From assembly GCA_039817415.1 (NCBI GenBank), contig JBCBVV010000082.1:1-16036 (forward strand): 16,036 nt of DNA, read 5' to 3'. Numbering within the stretch: the first letter of the stretch is position 1; every line of letters starts with the position of its first letter. The notes below the pieces were generated by a model, which did no database searches, was not told the origin of the DNA, and saw nothing but the letters and a program-made list of their open reading frames with translations. Below, piece by piece: positions 1 through 6,939 of the stretch. Source of the DNA: JALEFZ01 sp039817415. Lineage in GTDB: Bacteria; Bacteroidota; Bacteroidia; J057. The position numbers and the translations under genes were made by a program.

Positions 1-30
1 CTCAATAACCTAGCGCGCTAGGTTATTGAG
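1..30. repeat. Perfect 30-bp palindrome at left edge
   Basis: Two 15-nt arms (CTCAATAACCTAGCG and its exact reverse complement) meet with no spacer. The right arm encodes the last natural-looking kinase residues (Leu-Asn-Asn-Leu-Ala), and the left arm creates the TAG stop at 10-12. A TPR helix is interrupted exactly at the palindrome centre. The simplest reading is a fold-back at a contig end. The palindrome is seen directly; the artefact reading is inference. Confidence 0.9.
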
Positions 31-1944
31 CGTATAGGCAATTTCTGAATGTGGCGGTTCAAAGAGTTTTTCTTTCATGGAGAGGGAAGAAAGAAAAAGG
101 AATTTGGATTGATCCCATTCGCCCAATTCTCTTTTTACCATTCCACTAGCGTGAAACAAAGCTGCCAAATCTTCGTCCTGCCCATCTCCTTGTTGTTGGT
201 AGTTGTCGAGCGCAAGGGTATAGAAGGAATCAGCCTGGTTGATTTTTTGCTGTTCAAGCCCCAAATCTCCTAATTGTCTCAGCAAAGGAAGAATTTGTTC
301 TTGCCCTTCAACTAATGTACGAGCAATCTTCAGAGACTGTCTTGCGGAACTGTCTGCTGTTTCATAATCTCCCTTATAGTAGAAAAGATCACTTTGGCTA
401 AAGAGCAACTTGAGATGCAGCAGCGTGCCAGCTAAGTCTTTCTGGTCCTGAAAGATTGAGTCAGCGATGTCCATCAGCGTATCCGCCTTCATCAGTTCAC
501 CCATGCTCATGTAGGTCATACTGAGCGTCCGGAGCAATTCGATGTAGACTTCTGGCTCTTTTTTTATGGTAGAATCAATCCTCTCATTCGCCTGGTCCAA
601 CAGATCATAAACCGTTAAGGTATCTCCCTGTGCCTCTGCAGGGGTGGCCTCTTCAAAAATATCTGTTACAAATTCCAGCAATTTTTCTTTTTTCTGGGCT
701 TCGGCAATGGCTTCATTTCTTTGCTCTCTTAACTGATTGGTATAAAAGGTTCCCACTCCTAGCAATCCGATAAAAGCTATGATCAGGGTGGTCAACCAAG
801 CCCGATTTCGGCGATAAAATTTAGAAAGGTTATAGAGTCCATTTTCTCGTCTTAGGCTAATGGGCCTGTCCTCCAAATGTGCCTGTATATCTGCAATCAA
901 TTGATCTACTGAGGGATAGCGATCCTGCGGTTTTCGTTCCAGACACTTCATGACAATGGTATCCAAGTCTCCAGACAACTTATCACTTGAAAAAGGGGCT
1001 GTTGGAAGATCTAGGTTTTCACTTGGGGGTTGGATACGGGTTTGAAGAATGGTCTTCTTTTGTTCGGCCAAAGGCTTTTGAGAAGTCTGAACAGGCAGTT
1101 TTCCACTCAGCAATTGGTACAACAAAACCCCAAGGGAATATATATCGGACTGGGTGGAAACGGGCTTTCCTAGCAGCTGTTCTGGCGATCCATATGCCAG
1201 AGTATATGGGCTTGAACTTGATTCTTCTCCCTTCCGTTCAAGTTCATCTAGTTTCTGTGCTACACCAAAGTCAAGCACTTTGACTTCTGCAGTATCGGAC
1301 ATCAAGATATTATTGGGTTTGATATCCAGGTGGAGGACCAATCGACTGTGGGCATAGGAAACAGCCTGTGCCACTTGAAGGAAAGTGGTAAGGGTATGTT
1401 TAATATCTTTTCCCGATTGTGTGAGGTAGTCTACAATGTTGTTTCCCGCCACATGCTCCATCGTGAAGAACAGCCTCCCATTATCTGTGCTGCCTCCATC
1501 ATATAACCTGGCAATTCCTGGATGGACCAGCCCCGCCAAAATTTGCCTTTCTCTTCTGAATCTCTGCTCTGCCTCATCCGTCAAACTTCCAGGACGGATC
1601 AACTTCAATGCTACCCTTTGCTCAAAATCATCCTGCATCCTATCAGCGAGGAAGACGGACCCCATACCGCCACTTCCCAAATGTTCTATCAATTCATATA
1701 CTCCGATGTTAGAACCCACCAGCTCCTCATCTTCCGCCATTTGCCAAGAAGTTGGCGCAGCGGTCTGTAAAGCAGGATGCAGGGCCTTCTCCTCATCAAG
1801 CAAACGCCTGACAGCATGGAAGATCACTTCTTTTTCCTCCATCAATTTTTGGAGGTATATCTCTTGTTTCTCTACAGGTAGGTCTACGATTTGATGGAAG
1901 TGTTCTGAGACCAATCTCCACGTTTCTGCATCCATTCTATCCAT
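10..1944 (-). CDS. Transmembrane Hanks-type Ser/Thr kinase with TPRs, C-terminus probably truncated
   Basis: Predicted inner-membrane protein kinase that phosphorylates Ser/Thr on partner proteins. I start it at the ATG at 1944, which shares one base with the TAA of the upstream sigma gene (TAATG); the reading frame stays open into the sigma gene, but those codons are unlikely to be used. From this start it has 644 residues: an alpha-helical N-terminal stretch; a kinase domain at about 80-355 with glycine loop LGSGGMGSV (89-97), lysine K114, helix-C glutamate E132, catalytic HLDIKPNN (205-212) and DFG (225-227); one membrane segment at about 383-401; then a TPR-rich region of four or five repeats. 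HRD is replaced by HLD, so it is a non-RD kinase. The stop at 10-12 lies in a palindrome that interrupts a TPR, so the real protein is probably longer. It is co-transcribed with the ECF sigma factor, an arrangement known for kinase-linked ECF groups. The substrate is unknown; the sigma factor is a candidate. Confidence 0.93.
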   Translation of the reverse strand: MDRMDAETWRLVSEHFHQIVDLPVEKQEIYLQKLMEEKEVIFHAVRRLLDEEKALHPALQTAAPTSWQMAEDEELVGSNIGVYELIEHLGSGGMGSVFLADRMQDDFEQRVALKLIRPGSLTDEAEQRFRRERQILAGLVHPGIARLYDGGSTDNGRLFFTMEHVAGNNIVDYLTQSGKDIKHTLTTFLQVAQAVSYAHSRLVLHLDIKPNNILMSDTAEVKVLDFGVAQKLDELERKGEESSSSPYTLAYGSPEQLLGKPVSTQSDIYSLGVLLYQLLSGKLPVQTSQKPLAEQKKTILQTRIQPPSENLDLPTAPFSSDKLSGDLDTIVMKCLERKPQDRYPSVDQLIADIQAHLEDRPISLRRENGLYNLSKFYRRNRAWLTTLIIAFIGLLGVGTFYTNQLREQRNEAIAEAQKKEKLLEFVTDIFEEATPAEAQGDTLTVYDLLDQANERIDSTIKKEPEVYIELLRTLSMTYMSMGELMKADTLMDIADSIFQDQKDLAGTLLHLKLLFSQSDLFYYKGDYETADSSARQSLKIARTLVEGQEQILPLLRQLGDLGLEQQKINQADSFYTLALDNYQQQGDGQDEDLAALFHASGMVKRELGEWDQSKFLFLSSLSMKEKLFEPPHSEIAYTLNNLAR

Positions 1945-2486
1945 TATCCCAAGTCTTTTAGTTGTGTGCTCAGCCAGGTTCTGGCCAACCTCCATTCTCT
2001 TCTTACTGTAGATTCGGATATATCCATAATTTGGGCAATTTCCTCCTGCTTGAATCCTCCAAAAAACCAAAACTCAATGATTTTAGCTCCCCTTTCACTG
2101 AGTGTCTTGTACTGATCTAAGGTTTCGTTTAAATGTAGGATATCCTCATAGGTGGTCATATGGCTTACTTCCTGATTTTCTAGGGTAAGGACCACTTTGT
2201 CTCCACCCCTCTTTTCGCTTTTCTTTTGGCGGGCATAGCTCACCAATATCCTTCTCATGGAGCGAGAGGCAATGGAAAAGAAATGTCCCTTGGACTGGAA
2301 TTTCTGCTGGTCTTGTTTGGCTAATTTGATGAAGACCTCATGCACCAAAGCAGTTGCATTCAGGGTATGGTCTGAGCGTTCAGAGCGAAGTTGGTAAAAG
2401 GCCAATCGCTTGAGTTCTTGATAGGCCTTTGGAAAATAGGTTTCTAAATGAAGAGAATTCGTATGCGGCTGATTAGGCTCGTCCAT
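1944..2486 (-). CDS. ECF-type RNA polymerase sigma factor (kinase-linked, TIGR02999-like)
   Basis: A 180-residue sigma-70 family factor of the ECF class, which would direct RNA polymerase to a dedicated promoter set. Region 2 carries LNATALVHEVFIKL, the signature of the Sigma70_ECF/TIGR02999 type, followed by the HFFSIASRSMRRILVSYAR helix that contacts DNA and core polymerase. Region 4 at about 140-172 has a helix-turn-helix (FKQEEIAQIMDISESTVRREW). No anti-sigma gene lies next to it; instead the downstream gene is a membrane Ser/Thr kinase overlapping by one base, so activity is probably controlled by phosphorylation rather than sequestration (inference from kinase-linked ECF groups). The ATG start at 2486 fits the usual N-terminal length of the family. 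I see no convincing promoter in the 82 bases upstream. Confidence 0.93.
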   Translation of the reverse strand: MDEPNQPHTNSLHLETYFPKAYQELKRLAFYQLRSERSDHTLNATALVHEVFIKLAKQDQQKFQSKGHFFSIASRSMRRILVSYARQKKSEKRGGDKVVLTLENQEVSHMTTYEDILHLNETLDQYKTLSERGAKIIEFWFFGGFKQEEIAQIMDISESTVRREWRLARTWLSTQLKDLG

Positions 2487-2568
2487 ATGAGAATGGTTTA
2501 CAAGAAATATACGACATAAACTGTATAATCTTGTAAATCGTTTTTTAAGGCGTCATGGGTGAGCATTT

Positions 2569-3603
2569 TTACATCAATACCCCATTTTTTGAAGGAATTC
2601 CTTCTGGCAAATCCTGTTCGCCTAGCATTTCCAATAAATCTATCTCTATCACTCGGGTAAGGGATAGCATTGGAATATCATTGGCCATTCCCTGAAAGGG
2701 ATTTTCCGAATAATCGCCAACCGTCTCCATCATCCAGTACACCCAGGCGACCAGAACAGTGAAAGGGATTGATAACCAAATGCCAAACTCCCCAATCTTA
2801 GCAAACTCAGAGACCATCCCAAGCGGGAGAAGCAGGATAAAAATCCATACAAAAATAGAACTTACTCCCGCATACTGTCTAGGTAGTGGGAACTTTTTGA
2901 TCCGTTCACATTTTCCCTGATGCTCATAGAAGTCGTATAGGGTCTTTTGCATTTCAATATGTCGGAAATCATTGATCAGTCCTTTTAATCGCAAGTCTGA
3001 GAGATCTGTTGCCTGAGTATCGATGATTTGGGTTGCTGTATTTTTATAGGCTATCAATCGATCGTATTCTGTTTCACCAAGGTACTTTTTCAAAAGTTGT
3101 TCTGTAAGGGGGTCTTCCTTACCTACTCCATATTTTTCACGTGCATTATTTGCCATACGCCCTATTCGTCCGGATTGATTGGCGTGCTCCCATTGGGTGA
3201 TCTGAAGGAGCTGGCTTCTTAAGGCATATAGCCATGCGATGTGGCGATAAATCAACTTTTCTTTAAGGTGGTGTATTTCTCCATGAGACAAGGGAATATC
3301 CGCAAACTGATTGTTGATGAAACTGTTGACATGGCTTCCCCATGCTCGACTACTGTTGACAATGGCTCCCCAGATTTTCCTTGCTTCCCACATGCGGTCA
3401 TAAGAGGAATTATTTTTGAAGCCGAGGTAAAAGGCAACGGCAGTACCCATCACGGATAAAGGAAGCCACGGAATGGTCAGCCACGATAATTGGCCATACT
3501 TAAAGGCGGAAACAATAAGTCCAGCCCATAGCGTCAAAATAAGGACGTAAGAGCTGGACAATCGCCAAATTCTTGATAAACTGAGATTTTTCTCTACAAA
3601 CAT
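2569..3603 (-). CDS. Bestrophin-family anion channel (paralogue 1)
   Basis: A 344-residue membrane protein of the bestrophin/UPF0187 family (RFP-TM chloride channel), which in other species forms pentameric anion, or in some bacteria cation, channels. The family hallmark is in the N-terminal third: IPWLPLSVMGTAVAFYLGFKNNSSYDR, then MWEARKIWG, the pore-neck helix and the loop after it. Hydrophobic segments are at about 15-35, 45-65, 245-265 and 275-295. Near the C-terminus, SENPFQGMANDIPM corresponds to the segment that forms the calcium clasp in animal bestrophins. The start MFVEKN aligns with MFIEKN of the adjacent paralogue, confirming the ATG at 3603. That ATG lies in the 3' arm of a perfect hairpin. 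The gene follows its paralogue after 57 bases and is probably in the same transcript. The ion and physiological role cannot be read from sequence. Confidence 0.93.
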   Translation of the reverse strand: MFVEKNLSLSRIWRLSSSYVLILTLWAGLIVSAFKYGQLSWLTIPWLPLSVMGTAVAFYLGFKNNSSYDRMWEARKIWGAIVNSSRAWGSHVNSFINNQFADIPLSHGEIHHLKEKLIYRHIAWLYALRSQLLQITQWEHANQSGRIGRMANNAREKYGVGKEDPLTEQLLKKYLGETEYDRLIAYKNTATQIIDTQATDLSDLRLKGLINDFRHIEMQKTLYDFYEHQGKCERIKKFPLPRQYAGVSSIFVWIFILLLPLGMVSEFAKIGEFGIWLSIPFTVLVAWVYWMMETVGDYSENPFQGMANDIPMLSLTRVIEIDLLEMLGEQDLPEGIPSKNGVLM

Positions 3604-3629
3604 GGTACTAAGCGTTAAATCGTACCATG
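3601..3629 (-). promoter_or_regulatory. Hairpin over the start codon of bestrophin 1, with a six-codon upstream ORF
   Basis: In the mRNA sense, CATGGTAC and GTACCATG form a perfect 8-bp stem around a 13-nt loop, and the AUG of the bestrophin is inside the 3' arm. The 5' arm holds another AUG that opens ATG GTA CGA TTT AAC GCT TAG, ending four bases before the main AUG in a different frame. Pairing would hide the true start; translating the short ORF would open the stem and could feed re-initiation. The structure is seen; the control role is inference. Confidence 0.5.
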
Positions 3630-3660
3630 AAGTTAAGGACAGAATACCGATTTCAAAGAG

Positions 3661-4698
3661 CTACATCAATACCCCATTCACAGGCTTTACCTTTTCTGGC
3701 AAATCGGTCTCACCCAGCATTTCCTTCAGGTCAATCTCTATTACCCTGCACAATGAAAGCATCGGAATATCATTGCCCATTCCCTGAAAGGGATTTTCCG
3801 AGTAATCTCCCACTTCTTCCATCATCCAGAAGACCCAAGATACAAGAGCCGTAAATGGAATGGACAACCAGATACCCCAATCTCCGATCTTCGCAAACTC
3901 TGACACCATGCCTAACGGAAGGAGAAAAATGAAAATGTAAATGAAAATACGGGTTACGCTGGCGTACTGACGGGGAAGGGGAAACTTCTTAATCCGCTCG
4001 CATTTACCCTGATGCTCGTAGAAGTCATACAGGAGTTTTTGCAATTCCATATGTCGGAAGTCGTCAATCAACTCCTTCGATCTTAGTTGGGCTAAATCTT
4101 TAGCTTGCTGATCAATGATTTGTGTAGCTGTGTTTTGATAATCAACCAATCGCTGAAGCTCATGATGGGGCAGGTAATTCTGAAGCTCATTCTTCATGAC
4201 CTCATCTTCAATCTGCCCAATTCCGTAGGCTTCTCGATAGCGTTGGGCACGCTTACCGGTCTTTCCTCTTTGATTGGCGTGCTCCCAATTGGTGACGACC
4301 AATAATTGATTTCGAAGGGCGTATAACCATGCAATGTGTCTGTAGATCAACTGGGTTTTGGCGGCTTGTAGCTCATGCTTTGAGGCGGGGATGGCAGCAA
4401 ATTGGTTGCTCACAAAAGAGCCGACATAAGTCCCCCAGGCTCGGCTAGAATTGACAATGGCTCCCCATATTTTTCTGGCTTCCCACATGCGGTCGTAGGA
4501 TGAGTTGTTTTTAAACCCAACGTAAAAAGCCACTGCCGTACCAATCAGCGACAAGGGCAACCAAGGAATGGTGATCCAATTCAGGTTAGCATATTCCCAT
4601 AACAAGACAATGGTGGTAGAATAGACAGCAAATAGCAGAAAGGGCCTACCTGAATACCTGACTACCCGCTCAAAGGAATAGTTCTTTTCAATAAACAT
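3661..4698 (-). CDS. Bestrophin-family anion channel (paralogue 2)
   Basis: A 345-residue membrane protein of the bestrophin/UPF0187 family and clearly a tandem duplicate of the downstream gene. Large blocks are identical or nearly so: GTAVAFY.GFKNNSSYDRM, WEARKIWGAIVNSSRAWG, LYDFYEHQGKCERIKKF, PLGMVSEFAKIG and the terminal NGVLM. The divergent stretches are the first membrane segment and the cytoplasmic loop at about 135-200, where charged residues have been exchanged freely. Hydrophobic segments and the clasp-like SENPFQGMGNDIPM are intact, so both copies look functional. A strong terminator of the upstream dehydrogenase ends about 35 bases before the start, so the two channel genes probably form their own transcript; its promoter is not obvious in the short gap. 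Oligomerisation of the two paralogues with each other is possible but not shown. Confidence 0.93.
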   Translation of the reverse strand: MFIEKNYSFERVVRYSGRPFLLFAVYSTTIVLLWEYANLNWITIPWLPLSLIGTAVAFYVGFKNNSSYDRMWEARKIWGAIVNSSRAWGTYVGSFVSNQFAAIPASKHELQAAKTQLIYRHIAWLYALRNQLLVVTNWEHANQRGKTGKRAQRYREAYGIGQIEDEVMKNELQNYLPHHELQRLVDYQNTATQIIDQQAKDLAQLRSKELIDDFRHMELQKLLYDFYEHQGKCERIKKFPLPRQYASVTRIFIYIFIFLLPLGMVSEFAKIGDWGIWLSIPFTALVSWVFWMMEEVGDYSENPFQGMGNDIPMLSLCRVIEIDLKEMLGETDLPEKVKPVNGVLM

Positions 4699-4732
4699 AA
4701 TAGTTCGTAGTTAAGTGGGGTGGTTTTCAAAG

Positions 4733-4766
4733 AAAAAGGGTGTAGCTCGATATGAAGCTACACCCT
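4733..4766 (-). terminator. Rho-independent terminator of the SDR gene
   Basis: On the minus strand a perfect 11-bp stem (AGGGTGTAGCT with AGCTACACCCT) closes an 8-nt loop and is followed directly by a T tract (TTTTTCTTT). It begins 12 bases after the SDR stop codon and separates the TetR/SDR unit from the bestrophin pair. Confidence 0.93.
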
Positions 4767-4778
4767 GTCTTAGATGTG

Positions 4779-5606
4779 TTATTTTATCTGACTCATAATC
4801 GTTCGGTCAAAGAATCTGTCGCTAAAGTACTTACGGAAAAATAGAAGTTGGGAAGCTAATTTCCCCGCTGCATACCTGGTTTTGGGCTTGTCCGTCTTAA
4901 CGATATCCGACATCACATCAGCTATGACAGAAGGGGGTGAAGTTTGCTTGGGGTCTTTGTAGGAAGTCGACAGCAAACCGGCCATTTTGGTAGCGAGATC
5001 CTTGTAATCGCCTTCTCCTGAGTATTTCATCATCGGTCCATGCATCACATCTCCAAATTCAGTTTTTATCGCTCCAGGCTCAACAATCACCACATCAATT
5101 CCAAAGGATTGTAACTCAAGCCTCAGGCAGTCGCTCCATCCTTCCAAGGCATGTTTGGTTGCATGATACCAAGCACCTAATGGGGTGTATATCTTCCCTC
5201 CCACCGAAGATACATTGACGATTTTTCCCTTTTTCGCCTCTCTCATGTAGGGAATAACTTCTTTCGTGATGGCTGCCAAGCCAAAAATATTCACGTCAAA
5301 TTGCCTTCTAGCTTCATGCAAAGGGATATCTTCTACTGACCCATAAATGGCGTAGCCTGCATTGTTGATCAGCACATCAATACGCCCTTGCTCGTCAATG
5401 ATTTGTTGGACAGTTGTATTGATCTCCTCCTCCTTCGTGATATCCATGGCTATGGCATGGCCGCCTGCGTCAACTAGATCTTGCATATTCTCCAATCTAC
5501 GCGCCGCACCATACACAAGATGCCCCTCCTTGATGAACTGTTCAGCAGAAGCTTTGCCTATACCTGCTGAGGCTCCGGTGATTAAAATAACTTGTTGGGT
5601 ATTCAT
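4779..5606 (-). CDS. Classical short-chain dehydrogenase/reductase (SDR)
   Basis: A soluble NAD(P)H-dependent oxidoreductase of 275 residues. Starting at the ATG at 5606: cofactor motif TGASAGIG (10-17), the basic pair RR (36-37) after the second strand, which favours NADP(H), NNAG (81-84), N106, and the catalytic set S134, Y147 and K151 (YHATK). All key residues are present. A TTG nine bases upstream is in frame, but the ATG fits the family's N-terminus better and keeps the upstream inverted repeat clear of the coding region. The C-terminal 90 residues form a longer substrate lid than the minimal SDR. It lies 48 bases downstream of a TetR gene on the same strand, with an inverted repeat of the same type before both, so it is probably the repressor's target. 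The substrate cannot be deduced; xenobiotic or quorum-signal aldehydes and ketones are only guesses. Confidence 0.94.
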   Translation of the reverse strand: MNTQQVILITGASAGIGKASAEQFIKEGHLVYGAARRLENMQDLVDAGGHAIAMDITKEEEINTTVQQIIDEQGRIDVLINNAGYAIYGSVEDIPLHEARRQFDVNIFGLAAITKEVIPYMREAKKGKIVNVSSVGGKIYTPLGAWYHATKHALEGWSDCLRLELQSFGIDVVIVEPGAIKTEFGDVMHGPMMKYSGEGDYKDLATKMAGLLSTSYKDPKQTSPPSVIADVMSDIVKTDKPKTRYAAGKLASQLLFFRKYFSDRFFDRTIMSQIK

Positions 5607-5620
5607 AATGGTCAATTAGA

Positions 5621-5632
5621 GTGAGTACTTAC
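5621..5632. promoter_or_regulatory. Putative TetR operator before the SDR gene
   Basis: GTGAGT directly abuts ACTTAC (one mismatch from a perfect palindrome). The nearest base is 15 nt upstream of the SDR start, the same distance as the sister site before tetR. A bound dimer would cover the likely transcription start. The same two hexamers occur 4 bp further apart in the sister site. Confidence 0.6.
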
Positions 5633-5654
5633 TTTATTTTTTAGGTAAAAAAAT

Positions 5655-6176
5655 TTAAATCTTGTATTTCTTCTTCAGGAAGCTCTCTAGCTTAGCCATA
5701 TCTTCCATTCCATCTCTAAGAATAGCGATGGCAAAAGCGTCCATCACCTTCATCAAAAACATGGCCTCATACTGGGGTTCCTCATATCCTAGTTCCCCAA
5801 AAGCCCAAGTTAATTTTTTAAGGATGGGATCCATCTTATGAGGATTGTTGTATTCATCCTGCCATTTGAGCTTATACTGTAGCTTCCAAAAATCTTGTTC
5901 TTTCTGATCTATCTTAAAGGGAAGGCTCAAAATCATGTGAATGGCTTTCTGGGCATCCGTCTCAAACAGAAAAGGGCCAAAAAGCATACTCACTTTTTGG
6001 TCAGTCATTTCCACAATGGCATCAAGCAAGCCTTTTTTATTCTGGAAATGCCTGAATATCAGCCCCTCAGACACCTTAGCCTCTTTTGCAATCCTCGAAG
6101 TAGAGACTGCATTGAAGCCCTCTTCCGCAAACAGCCTCAATGCTGTGTAGATGATATTTTCCTTCTTATCTGTCAA
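5655..6176 (-). CDS. TetR/AcrR-family transcriptional repressor, TTG start
   Basis: A 173-residue one-component regulator. Residues 7-55 form the conserved TetR DNA-binding domain: NIIYTALRLFAEEGF, then the helix-turn-helix TSRIAKEAKVSEGLIFRHFQNKKGLL (26-51). The rest is the all-helical, poorly conserved ligand and dimer domain. No in-frame ATG exists before the HTH: the upstream in-frame codon series is TAG-CCA-TTG, so the TTG at 6176 must be the start, which is unusual in this window. An inverted repeat 15 nt upstream of the TTG and an equivalent one before the SDR suggest autoregulation and control of the dehydrogenase. No signal peptide. The ligand is unknown; by analogy with TetR/SDR pairs it may be the SDR substrate or product. 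Confidence 0.92.
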   Translation of the reverse strand: MTDKKENIIYTALRLFAEEGFNAVSTSRIAKEAKVSEGLIFRHFQNKKGLLDAIVEMTDQKVSMLFGPFLFETDAQKAIHMILSLPFKIDQKEQDFWKLQYKLKWQDEYNNPHKMDPILKKLTWAFGELGYEEPQYEAMFLMKVMDAFAIAILRDGMEDMAKLESFLKKKYKI

Positions 6177-6190
6177 TGGCTAAACTAATA

Positions 6191-6206
6191 GTGAGTAAAC
6201 ACTTAC
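6191..6206. promoter_or_regulatory. Putative TetR operator before tetR
   Basis: GTGAGT, AAAC, ACTTAC: an imperfect palindrome with the same two half-sites as the SDR operator but a 4-bp spacer. It starts 15 nt upstream of the TTG start of the TetR gene, a position that fits autorepression. Confidence 0.6.
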
Positions 6207-6247
6207 CATCTACTAAACGGAAGTCTTACCGGAATGTTACGCGGATT

Positions 6248-6269
6248 TAAAAATCACTTCTGAAGAAGC
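6248..6269 (-). terminator. Weak candidate terminator after the 167-residue membrane protein
   Basis: On the minus strand GCTTC-TTCA-GAAGT forms a short stem (one G-T pair) with a tetraloop, then TGATTTTT. It lies 27-48 bases after the stop at 6296. The stem is short, so it may be inefficient or fortuitous. Confidence 0.3.
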
Positions 6270-6295
6270 CTAGTAGAATCTCAGTTTACGATCTC

Positions 6296-6799
6296 CTATT
6301 CTCTTTCAGGTAGAATGGCAAACTGTACTGAATCTTGCTTGCTAAGGCCATTGATGCCATATTTTTCAATCCCCAGCTCTGTAAAATAGATTTTAAAATT
6401 GACAAATAGTCCCAAAGCCTCTTCGCTTAGAGGTTTTAAGACAACGGTGAGGTTTTTGTCATATCGCTGCTTCTTACGAACCAAGGCCAATTTCAATTCG
6501 TCTAGTGTATGGAATATTTCGGCGTGGCTTCTCCCGCTCCCCTCGTAGGATATAATAGAATCGGCCAGATAAAGAGTCGTAATATGCTTGTCTCCCTCCC
6601 AGTTTGCCATAGCCAATTCAGCCTGTGTGGAGGGTTTGTTGACATATACTGCCTTTTCTCTCCCAAAAGAATTTGCCCAACGGAAAAGAAGGGGAACCGA
6701 CACAGCAATGGCTGCTCCAACTGAGAGGATGATCAATAGATTTGTACGTTTATTCTTTTTCTTTTTAAGAAGGGAGTGCGGCGTCAATTCCTTGTTCAT
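6296..6799 (-). CDS. Hypothetical membrane-anchored protein with weak ExbD-like features
   Basis: A 167-residue protein I cannot assign with confidence. It has a short basic cytoplasmic N-terminus (KKKKNKR, 12-18), one membrane segment at about 20-39, and a 125-residue extracytoplasmic domain with alternating strand and helix character (TTLYLADSIISYEG, then a helix, then LTVVLKPL, a helix, and a final strand). Topology, length and the strand-helix-strand order resemble ExbD/TolR, proton-motive coupling proteins of TonB systems, but no ExbB/TolQ or TonB gene is nearby and the usual transmembrane aspartate is not seen, so this is only a suggestion. The ATG at 6799 is supported by the basic-then-hydrophobic N-terminus. 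It sits alone between the AddB-like gene, which ends beyond it, and the TetR gene. Confidence 0.75.
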   Translation of the reverse strand: MNKELTPHSLLKKKKNKRTNLLIILSVGAAIAVSVPLLFRWANSFGREKAVYVNKPSTQAELAMANWEGDKHITTLYLADSIISYEGSGRSHAEIFHTLDELKLALVRKKQRYDKNLTVVLKPLSEEALGLFVNFKIYFTELGIEKYGINGLSKQDSVQFAILPERE

Positions 6800-6818
6800 G
6801 TTGGGTTTGATTTGGAAA

Positions 6819-6849
6819 GAAAATTAGAATACTACTTTTCTCCTTCCAA
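6819..6849 (-). promoter_or_regulatory. Candidate promoter of the membrane protein gene
   Basis: On the minus strand TTG, 20 nt, TAATTTTC matches the Bacteroidota pattern TTG/TAnnTTTG with one mismatch in the -7 box. It would give a leader of roughly 15 nt. Confidence 0.3.
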
Positions 6850-6939
6850 TAAGTTGGCCAAAAGCGGTTGGAATTCAGGTGTAAATGGAAATAATGATAG
6901 CCAAAGAGGAATTTTCCTTACTCCTCTAAGCCCATTCAC

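Noticed and set aside
987..1894. Several plus-strand open frames opposite the kinase gene
   Set aside because: They are mirror frames of the kinase coding sequence, with compositions typical of antisense translation and no family resemblance.
2569..4698. Mobile-element origin for the duplicated bestrophins
   Set aside because: No transposase, terminal inverted repeats or target-site duplications around the pair; ordinary tandem gene duplication suffices.
6905..6927. AGAGGA/TCCTCT inverted repeat after the AddB-like gene as a terminator
   Set aside because: The stem is six bases with an 11-base loop and no T tract longer than three on the minus strand.
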